Below are positions 1-5,145 of a DNA stretch of 5,718 nt, one piece after another (position 1 is the stretch's first letter; each line of letters starts with the position of its first letter). This DNA is from Chloroflexota bacterium (GTDB taxonomy: Bacteria; Chloroflexota; UBA6077; FW602-bin22; JACPQP01), in the NCBI GenBank assembly GCA_016190465.1, contig JACPQP010000112.1, forward strand, positions 1 to 5,718, written 5' to 3'. The position numbers and the translations under genes were made by a program. The notes beneath the pieces were generated by a model. It made no database searches, was not told where the DNA came from, and worked only from the letters and a program-made list of their open reading frames with translations.

Positions 1-85
1 CCCCCAGGCCCCCGCCCTGGCGGGGCCTGGCAGCGTGTCCTCGGAGAGGGCATGTTCTCCTGGGGGGCACCCCCAGGCCCCCGCC
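1..85. repeat. 16-bp direct repeat, two copies
   Basis: The 16-mer CCCCCAGGCCCCCGCC occurs at 1-16 and again, identically, at 70-85, a period of 69 bases. The first copy continues into CTGGCGGGG, which partly pairs back on it, so each copy can be read as the arm of a GC-rich hairpin. Together with the palindromes that follow, this marks the first ~380 bases as repeat-type DNA rather than ordinary coding sequence. Nothing else recognisable lies in this stretch. The window may begin inside a longer repeat array. Confidence 0.7.
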
Positions 86-101
86 AGGGACGGATCTAAC
101 C

Positions 102-290
102 CCTGGGGAGTGGCCACCTTGCGTCGGGCAGAGGAGGGGGTCCGGTCTCGGGGGGACCTCTCCCCCCTGCCCTCCTCCCCGACGCGGGGAGGGGGGTGGC
201 GGCTCCCCCTCTCCGATACGGAGAGGGGGCAGGGGGTGAGGTCCGGCGCCCCGGAAGCTCTGTCCGACGCAAAGGTGGCCACTCCCCAGG
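102..290. repeat. Nested near-palindromic repeat element (MITE- or REP-like)
   Basis: The arms 102-132 and 259-290 are inverted copies of each other: reading inward from CCTGGGGAGTGG, they differ by one substitution and one single-base gap over about 32 bases. Inside them, a second layer (GACCTC...CCCTGCC near 155-172 against GGCAGGGGGTGAGGTC near 229-244) also pairs. The centre holds two compact hairpins: 174-180/186-192 (7-bp stem) and 205-215/219-229 (11-bp perfect stem, loop ATA). The whole is one folded element of about 189 bp. Long matching terminal arms fit a non-autonomous mobile element; the short-loop hairpins fit a REP-type intergenic repeat. I see no target-site duplication and no transposase, so the mobile reading is inference. 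Confidence 0.7.
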
Positions 291-304
291 AACCTGACCC
301 CTCG

Positions 305-363
305 TCCCCCTTCCCGACACGGGAAGGGGGAGCGATAGCCCCCCTCCCCGCGTCGGGAAGGGG
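305..363. repeat. Two consecutive short-loop hairpins
   Basis: Bases 305-316 and 320-331 form a 12-bp perfect stem (TCCCCCTTCCCG with CGGGAAGGGGGA) around an ACA loop. Bases 341-350 pair with 354-363 in nine of ten positions around a CGT loop. Both share the plan of the two hairpins at 174-229: a C-rich arm ending in CCCG or CCG, a three-base loop, and the complement. The arm sequences differ between hairpins while pairing is kept, which suggests a repeat family held together by structure. They end just before the hydrophobic coding segment that begins near 383. Confidence 0.65.
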
Positions 364-409
364 AGTAGGGGGGAGAGGTTCGCCCCTGGCGGGGCTGGTA
401 CTGATTGTC

Positions 410-3043
410 GTGCTGGCGATCGACTTTCAGCCATCGCTGGCGCTGGTCTATGGACGGCCGCCGCGACCCGAGGTTGTAGCCGTGGCCGAGCAACTGCGCG
501 AGCGATCCGGCTGGCGGGTCGCCATTGCCGATCTGAGCAGGCTCGGCTCGGCGCCGTCGTACCTCTTTTCGGCGGTGAGTGGGCGCGAGCAGGTGTTCGG
601 CTGGGCCTATCAAGGCACGACGACCGCGCCGACGCTGGCGAGCATCAACTATGCCCTCTCGCGTGGCTTTCCGGTCTATGCGGTCGATCGGCTCGACCTG
701 CTCGGTGCCGACGACGTGATCGTGCTGCGCGACCCAGCGATACCGGAATCGTTTCGCGCCGAGCTGGAGCAGCGTGGCTATGCGCCGAACTGGTCCCTCG
801 CCGATCTCGACCTCTATCATCGCGACGGCGGTCCTCGGGCCTTTGCCCTCCAGCTTGGCGTGCTCGGCATCGGCGAAGGGACGCAGAACCTGGCGTACCT
901 CTTTCCCGACGTCGCCGTCGGTTCGTCGAGCGCGGTCGACGACTATGACCTGGCGTTCCTGCGGCAGTTTCGCGCTATCGTCCTCTCGCGCTTCGATTGG
1001 CGAAGGAGGGCCGACGCCGAGCAGCTCATCGCGGACTACGTCGCGCTGGGCGGCACCGTCGTCGTCGATCTGACGGGAGCACCGGATGACGTCCTGGCTC
1101 GTCAGCCAAAGTTCCTGGGCGTCTACGCGGAGCCCTTGACGCTCTACGCCTCGCCGACGCTCCGCCGGGGCGATGAGCGACTGACGTTGCACCCGTTTGC
1201 CCAGGGATACCGCCCCTGGAATACCCATACGCCCCAGGGACTGGACCGGGTCGACGTGACGTATAGCCACTTCGGGGCCGGCCTCGACGGGGTCGTGGTC
1301 GGCTCCCGGCGCGTCGGCCCGGCCCGGGTCACCTTCGTCGGGATGAACCTGATCTTCCACGCGCTGACGACCGGCGACCCGACTGCGATCGCCATCCTGG
1401 CCGATGCGCTGGGGATGCGCCCGGAGGTACCACTTCGTCGCCAGGTCGTGCCACTCCGGGATTATCAGGCCAGCCAGAGCGGATACCGTTTCCACTACGA
1501 GCTCGCGACGCCGGCTGATCTGCTGATTCCGGTGGCCCACCACAGCGGCACCATCGTGCAGATCGATGGTCAGCCGATCGCCTCACGCTCGGCGAGCCGC
1601 CTGGTGCTGATGGCGGCGCCGGCGGGGTCACACCTGGTCGAAATCTCGACCAGACCGACGGCAATCCACCAGGCTGGTCTGCTCGTGACACTGATCGGGG
1701 CGCTGGTCCTCCTCGCGTTCCTGATGCGGCCACGAGCGACGGGGCGAGGGGGCGACGGGGCGAGGAGGCGTGCTCGCTCCCTCGCCCTGTCGCTCACCGC
1801 CGCGATTGCGCTCGGCCTCGGCACGCTCGCCGGACTGCCGCTCGACATCGCTTCGGCCGCCGGCATCACGCTGACACCGGGCTCGGGCGTGCCCGGTACA
1901 ACCGTGCAGGTCGACGGCGCCGGCTTTCGTGGGGACCGGGACGTCACGATCACGATTGATGGTGCTACCCAGCCGACCAGCCCGAGTCCGTGCCGCACGA
2001 GCGCGGCCGGCGCCTTCCAGTGCACGTTCGTCGTTCCGGGCGTCGCGCCCGGTGGGCACGCCGTCGAGGCACGCACGACCGGCCAGGATCGGGCCAACGC
2101 GACCCTCACGGTGCTGGCCCCGACGTCGACCGCGACGCCGACCAGCGTGCCCACCGCAACGGTCGCGCCCTCGCTCACGCCGACGAGCACTGTCTCCAGC
2201 ACGTCGACGTCCACGCCAGTGCCGACCCTCACGTCGCTGCCGACGAGCACCGCCACGGCCGCCAGCACCTCGGCGGCCACGCCGACCTCCAGTCCGACCA
2301 GTGCGGCCAGTGCGACGGTCGCGCCCTCGCTCACGCCGACGAGCACTGTCCCCAGCACGTCGACATCCACGCCGGTGCCGACCGTCACGCCGCCGAGCAC
2401 GAGCACTCCGACCACCGCACCACCGACCTTCACCTCGACGCCGGGCGCGGTGATCGTGATGGATGGCGCGTTCGACGACTGGGTTGGCCGCGCGAACGTG
2501 GCTGACCCCGCTGGCGACGCGTCGTCCACTGGCGACATCGCGACGCTCTACTGGGGCACGAACCCCAACGACGCGACGGTCTACTGGATGATCGAGCGGC
2601 ACCCAGGCTCGATGTCCAGCACGCAGTACACGGTCGCGGTCGACATGAACAACAACGGCGTGTTCGGCGAAACGGCCGACCGTCAGATCGCCGTGCAGTA
2701 CGAGCCGCGCAACAAGAACAGCCGGGTCGACGTGGTCGTCCGCGATGGGGCCGGCGCGTCGATCAGCCAGTCGGCCAACGACGACTGGGGTGAGTCGCAG
2801 AGCGAGGGCGGTCGGCGCGTGGAGTTCCGGGCGAGCTTCGCCGACCTGGGAATGGGCGCGGGCCAGGCGATCCGGATGGTCGCGACATCCGACGCCGGCG
2901 ACCGTGCGCCGGACGCGGGCGACATCCAGTGGTCCCCGGCCCCGGCGCTTGGTCCCCTGTTGGCAATCCTGGTCGCGCTCGGCTGTGTCTTCGCGTGGCG
3001 GGAACAGCGTCGCCGGGAGGAGCGGGCGAGCAGTGTGGATTGA
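410..3043 (+). CDS. XrtG-locus PTPS-related protein fused to TIG/stalk/CBM9-like protein with C-terminal sorting-type tail (5' end uncertain)
   Basis: Residues count from GTG 410 (877 aa). Residues 1-15 are the remnant of a membrane helix whose hydrophobic coding starts near 383. Residues ~20-400 resemble the outer domain of 6-pyruvoyl-tetrahydropterin-synthase-related proteins of exosortase G loci (FGWAYQGTTT at 63, VYAVDRLDLLG at 89, a GATase-like LGGTVVVDLTG strand later). A helix (422-438) follows, then an Arg-rich run, a hydrophobic segment and ASAA|G (484/485), like an internal signal peptide. Next come a TIG-like domain (~485-570), a 109-residue Thr/Pro/Ser stalk (570-678), a domain opening with MDGAFDDW (684) and containing DMNNNGVFGETADR (745), which recalls CBM9/DOMON-like sugar-binding domains, and a Pro/Gly-helix-Arg tail (842-877). 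The frame is open upstream to base 2, so the true start may be GTG 35 or outside the window. The usual N-terminal multi-pass membrane part is not seen. The stop overlaps the exosortase start by 11 bases. The assignment of the first half is from remembered family motifs. Confidence 0.75.
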   Translation: MLAIDFQPSLALVYGRPPRPEVVAVAEQLRERSGWRVAIADLSRLGSAPSYLFSAVSGREQVFGWAYQGTTTAPTLASINYALSRGFPVYAVDRLDLLGADDVIVLRDPAIPESFRAELEQRGYAPNWSLADLDLYHRDGGPRAFALQLGVLGIGEGTQNLAYLFPDVAVGSSSAVDDYDLAFLRQFRAIVLSRFDWRRRADAEQLIADYVALGGTVVVDLTGAPDDVLARQPKFLGVYAEPLTLYASPTLRRGDERLTLHPFAQGYRPWNTHTPQGLDRVDVTYSHFGAGLDGVVVGSRRVGPARVTFVGMNLIFHALTTGDPTAIAILADALGMRPEVPLRRQVVPLRDYQASQSGYRFHYELATPADLLIPVAHHSGTIVQIDGQPIASRSASRLVLMAAPAGSHLVEISTRPTAIHQAGLLVTLIGALVLLAFLMRPRATGRGGDGARRRARSLALSLTAAIALGLGTLAGLPLDIASAAGITLTPGSGVPGTTVQVDGAGFRGDRDVTITIDGATQPTSPSPCRTSAAGAFQCTFVVPGVAPGGHAVEARTTGQDRANATLTVLAPTSTATPTSVPTATVAPSLTPTSTVSSTSTSTPVPTLTSLPTSTATAASTSAATPTSSPTSAASATVAPSLTPTSTVPSTSTSTPVPTVTPPSTSTPTTAPPTFTSTPGAVIVMDGAFDDWVGRANVADPAGDASSTGDIATLYWGTNPNDATVYWMIERHPGSMSSTQYTVAVDMNNNGVFGETADRQIAVQYEPRNKNSRVDVVVRDGAGASISQSANDDWGESQSEGGRRVEFRASFADLGMGAGQAIRMVATSDAGDRAPDAGDIQWSPAPALGPLLAILVALGCVFAWREQRRREERASSVD
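1724..1861 (+). other. Internal signal-peptide-like segment inside the fusion protein
   Basis: An in-frame ATG at 1724 begins a stretch with a basic region (RGGDGARRRAR), about 25 hydrophobic residues (from SLALSLTAAIALG) and a small-residue cleavage site ASAA|G, directly before the TIG-like domain. On its own this would be a normal Sec signal peptide for a 439-residue secreted protein ending at 3043. No clear Shine-Dalgarno sequence precedes the ATG, so I treat it as part of the fusion. It could be a recent gene join, or the start of a second product made by internal initiation. Confidence 0.55.
1734..1795. repeat. 17-bp inverted repeat plus 14-bp tandem repeat at the fusion junction
   Basis: Bases 1734-1750 pair with 1779-1795 (GAGCGACGGGGCGAGGG against CCCTCGCCCTGTCGCTC), 17 bp with a single G:T wobble and a 28-base loop. 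Inside, GCGACGGGGCGAGG is repeated at 1736-1749 and 1752-1765. Such hairpin repeats are typical of intergenic DNA, yet this one is translated in frame as the Arg-rich stretch between the two halves of the long protein. It is therefore a likely scar of the join between two formerly separate genes. Confidence 0.65.
2156..2389 (+). repeat. 78-bp direct repeat within the Ser/Thr/Pro stalk
   Basis: Copies at 2156-2233 and 2312-2389 match at 73 of 78 positions, with a period of 156 bases (52 codons). Each encodes ATVAPSLTPTST-V-x-STSTSTPVPT. The five differences include silent changes and conservative or loop residues (Ser/Pro, Leu/Val). The stalk has thus grown by in-frame duplication, as is common in surface proteins whose length sets the reach of a distal domain. 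Copy number may vary between strains. Confidence 0.85.
2933..3040 (+). other. Putative exosortase sorting signal (CTERM-like tail)
   Basis: The last 36 residues of the long protein read SPAPALGP, a hydrophobic helix of about 15 residues (LLAILVALGCVFAW), then REQRRREER and a short polar end. This tripartite plan, a short Pro/Gly motif, one membrane helix and an Arg-rich cytoplasmic tip, is that of PEP-CTERM and related exosortase or archaeosortase substrates. The exosortase gene starts within its last codons. No LPXTG motif is present, which argues against a class A sortase substrate. The alternative is a plain C-terminal membrane anchor. Confidence 0.6.
3015..3022 (+). promoter_or_regulatory. 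Ribosome binding site of the exosortase gene
   Basis: GGGAGGAG lies inside the end of the preceding gene, ten bases before GTG 3033, and sets that GTG as the start. The frame is open further upstream to 2745, but that part is a shadow of the upstream gene. Overlap of start and stop implies translational coupling. Confidence 0.6.
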
Positions 3044-3653
3044 TCTGGCGCTGGCCATCGGCCTGGTGGGGATCTGGGTCGCCGTCGTCACCTTCCTCCA
3101 CTGCCATCGAATCTGGCTGCTCTACTACCTGTGCGGCTCAATCGGGCTGGCCTTCGCGATCATCTTCGGCGGCCGATCTCTGGTTCCGTTGGAGCCACTG
3201 CTCGAGCAACTGGTCGCGCAGGTGACGCACCAGGTCGTGCCGCTGATCGGGGTGCAGACACGCCTGTTCGACGCCGCGCCGGGATTGCTTCTCGTCCTCG
3301 TGGTGGTCCAGCCCGTCGGCTGGACGGCGATCCAGATCACGATCGAGTGCTCGGGGTTGCTCGAATCGGCGGTCATCGTCGGCACGCTGGCGTTCTATCC
3401 CGGCTGGAGCCTTCGCCAGCGCGCCGGCTTTGCCGCCCTCGGGGTCGTGCTCACCCAGGCGGCGAACGTCGTCCGGCTCGTGTTCGTGATCACGACGCTC
3501 GCCTATCTCGGCAAGGACGCGCTGTTTTCCGCGCACACCATCGTCGGGCGCGGCGTGTTCTTTGGGCTCGTCGTCCTGATCTACTGGTGGGTGTTGAGCT
3601 GGCCGACGCTACGGTTCATCCAGCGCAAGCTCGGTGCCGAGATGCAGAGATGA
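3033..3653 (+). CDS. xrtG: Exosortase family protein, XrtG type
   Basis: A 206-residue, highly hydrophobic protein with about six membrane segments (near 4-22, 29-46, 83-103, 107-124, 131-155 and 173-190). It carries the three signature sites of exosortases and archaeosortases: ECSGLLE with the nucleophile Cys106, NVVRLVFV with Arg148, and HTIVGRGVFF with His168. Members of this family cut C-terminal sorting tails on the outer face of the membrane and are thought to transfer the protein to another anchor. The short length, with no C-terminal EpsI-like domain, and the glycosyltransferase and PTPS-related neighbours point to the XrtG subfamily. GTG 3033 is chosen because of the GGGAGGAG ahead of it and because the predicted protein then begins with its first helix. 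It overlaps the upstream gene by 11 bases and is followed by the glycosyltransferase after 4 bases. All catalytic residues are present, so the enzyme is probably active. Fold and family are fairly sure; the G subtype rests mainly on context. Confidence 0.88.
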   Translation: MWIDLALAIGLVGIWVAVVTFLHCHRIWLLYYLCGSIGLAFAIIFGGRSLVPLEPLLEQLVAQVTHQVVPLIGVQTRLFDAAPGLLLVLVVVQPVGWTAIQITIECSGLLESAVIVGTLAFYPGWSLRQRAGFAALGVVLTQAANVVRLVFVITTLAYLGKDALFSAHTIVGRGVFFGLVVLIYWWVLSWPTLRFIQRKLGAEMQR

Positions 3654-3657
3654 CGAC

Positions 3658-5031
3658 GTGACCGATCACCTGTTCAGCTTCGGCGTCTTCTGGGGTATCT
3701 GGTTGCTCGTCCCGATGCTGATCGATGGGACGACCGCGCTGGTCTATCTGATCGGCGCGGGAGTGAGTCGGCTCCAGCGGAGCCGGCGCCGGCCCGAGCG
3801 GGACGCCGAGCCTCGGCAGGTGAGCATCGTCATCCCCGTCTACAACGGCGCGGATACGCTGCCAGCCTGTCTCGCGGCGATCCGTCGCCAGCGCTATCCG
3901 GCCTCACTGATCGAAGTGATCGTCGTCGACAATGGAAGCACCGACCAGACAGCCGAGGTCTTCCGCCAGGAGCGTCGAAAGCCGTTTGGGGGCGCGCTCC
4001 AGTGGCTCGCGACCACGGCGCGAGGCAAGCCCTGGGCGTTGAACGCTGGCTTCTACACTGCCCAGGGTCAGTATCTCGCCAACATCGACGTCGACGTCGT
4101 GTTGCATCCCGATGCCATTCGCAACGCCGTCGCCGCGCTCGAACAGGACTCGCGGGTGGGCGCGCTGACCGCGGCGATTGAGGTCCTGCCGCTCGAGCGC
4201 CGCAGGCTCAGGACCGAGGTTCTTCCACCCGAGGGCGACCGCAGTCCGCTCCGCCGGCTGCTGAGCGAGTGTGAATTCCTGGAGTACTACTCGGCATTTC
4301 GCATCGGGCGGCAGTACCAGTCGGTCACGAACAGCGTGTTCACGCTGGCCGGCGCCTTCTCGATGTTTCGGCGAGAGGTGCTTCTCCAGACTCACCTGTA
4401 CAGCAAGCAGACGGTTTCAGAAGACACCCACGTCACCTTTCAGATCCACGAGGCGCTGCCGTCGTATCGGGTCGTCTGCGACCCGGAGGTCATCGCCTAC
4501 GTGGCCCCGACGGCATCGCTCGGCGCGCTGTATGCGCAGCGGGTGCGCTGGCAGCGTGGACAACTGGAGGTAACGGCGCTGTATCCCCGTCTGTTCTGGC
4601 GCAACCCGCTCCGGTTGACCGGCCTCTCGCCGGCGCGGTCGATCATCGTGGACCACACGCTGGCGTTCCCGCGTGTTGTCTGGACCTGCCTGCTGCCGCT
4701 GTTGACTATCTTCGGCTACTCCTTGCCGCTCGTCGTCGGCGCGTCGCTCGCGATGTACGGGAGCTATGTGGTCGTGGAGGGGATATCGGCGCTGGTAAGC
4801 TATCTGCTGGCCACACCCGATGGCCGACAGCGGATCCGCCGGTACTGGTGGGTCTTCGCGGTGATGCCCGCCTATCGGTTCCTCCTGTTCTGGTTCCGGT
4901 TCGGCGGGTTCGTCTCGGTCCTCGTCGAGCCCGGCGTGTGGAACGCCACGGCGCCCTGGGCCGAGCTGCGCCGGGCGCTGGCCGACCATCCGGGACGAAC
5001 GGGAACCGCCGATGAACTTTCAGCCCGGTAA
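3658..5031 (+). CDS. Membrane family 2 glycosyltransferase, XrtG-associated
   Basis: A 457-residue protein (from GTG 3658) of GT-A fold. An N-terminal membrane segment or hairpin (~7-34) and an Arg-rich linker precede the catalytic domain: VSIVIPVYNG (55), VVDNGSTD (89), GKPWALN (123), the metal- and nucleotide-sugar-binding DVD (Asp144, Asp146), TLAGAFSMFRRE (229), the acceptor-side Glu255-Asp256 of SEDTHVT, and QRVRW (294-298). The ED and QxxRW motifs are those of processive synthases such as cellulose, chitin or hyaluronan synthases. Three or so C-terminal membrane helices follow (~333-425). It probably polymerises or extends a surface glycan using a nucleotide sugar from the cytoplasm; the sugar cannot be told from sequence. 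It follows the exosortase after 4 bases, and this pairing is characteristic of XrtG loci. GTG 3634 is an alternative start that would overlap the exosortase, but it only adds a charged octapeptide. Neither start has a strong ribosome binding site, so coupling to the upstream gene is likely. Confidence 0.88.
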   Translation: MTDHLFSFGVFWGIWLLVPMLIDGTTALVYLIGAGVSRLQRSRRRPERDAEPRQVSIVIPVYNGADTLPACLAAIRRQRYPASLIEVIVVDNGSTDQTAEVFRQERRKPFGGALQWLATTARGKPWALNAGFYTAQGQYLANIDVDVVLHPDAIRNAVAALEQDSRVGALTAAIEVLPLERRRLRTEVLPPEGDRSPLRRLLSECEFLEYYSAFRIGRQYQSVTNSVFTLAGAFSMFRREVLLQTHLYSKQTVSEDTHVTFQIHEALPSYRVVCDPEVIAYVAPTASLGALYAQRVRWQRGQLEVTALYPRLFWRNPLRLTGLSPARSIIVDHTLAFPRVVWTCLLPLLTIFGYSLPLVVGASLAMYGSYVVVEGISALVSYLLATPDGRQRIRRYWWVFAVMPAYRFLLFWFRFGGFVSVLVEPGVWNATAPWAELRRALADHPGRTGTADELSAR

Positions 5032-5059
5032 CCCAGCAGCGGCGATCCGACCGGGCGGC

Positions 5060-5088
5060 TTGACAAAACGGTGTCAATCAGGTGAGAT
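5060..5088 (+). promoter_or_regulatory. Candidate promoter with overlapping palindromic operator
   Basis: A consensus -35 hexamer TTGACA (5060-5065) sits in the gap after the glycosyltransferase. It is also the left half of an exact palindrome TTGACA-N6-TGTCAA (5060-5077). At a 17-base spacing the -10 would be TGAGAT (5083-5088), which matches TATAAT at only three positions. A dimeric repressor bound at the palindrome would cover the -35. The site suggests that the zinc-ribbon gene is transcribed separately from the exosortase operon. No regulator gene is visible to pair with it. Confidence 0.45.
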
Positions 5089-5132
5089 AGAGAGGGGCAA
5101 GCTCGTCGCTCGGAAATGGTGTCAGGAACGGT

Positions 5133-5139
5133 AGGTGAG
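5133..5139 (+). promoter_or_regulatory. Ribosome binding site of the zinc-ribbon gene
   Basis: AGGTGAG matches the 3' part of the Shine-Dalgarno consensus and is six bases before GTG 5146. In-frame ATG 5116 and GTG 5119 lack a purine-rich site at normal distance (the nearest, GAGAGGGG at 5091-5097, is about 18 bases off), so this site decides for 5146. Confidence 0.45.
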
Positions 5140-5145
5140 CGAATC

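Noticed and set aside
1..380. CRISPR array
   Set aside because: Repeats are palindromic, unequal in length and unevenly spaced, with no series of identical repeats and unique spacers.
96..434. - strand ORF through the repeat island
   Set aside because: It is made almost entirely of hairpin-repeat translation (RGGG, PLPVSGRG) and overlaps the palindromes; no sign of a real protein.
1929..2505. Two + strand alternative frames rich in Arg, Pro and His over the stalk
   Set aside because: Repetitive low-complexity shadows of the ACG/CCG/AGC-rich stalk codons, with no start signal and no recognisable fold.
2745..3032. Upstream extension of the exosortase frame
   Set aside because: The translated part is Arg/Ser-rich shadow of the preceding gene. 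GTG 3033 has a good ribosome binding site and begins the first membrane helix.
1570..3091. Long open frames on the - strand (about 322 and 487 codons) opposite the stalk region
   Set aside because: They are Arg- or Val/Gly-rich shadows of the + strand Thr/Pro/Ser-rich gene, with no domain or motif. High GC makes stop-free antisense frames likely.
5023..5056. Possible terminator after the glycosyltransferase (GCCCGGT pairing with ACCGGGC)
   Set aside because: Only a 7-bp stem with a 20-base loop and no T-run; likely chance in GC-rich sequence.
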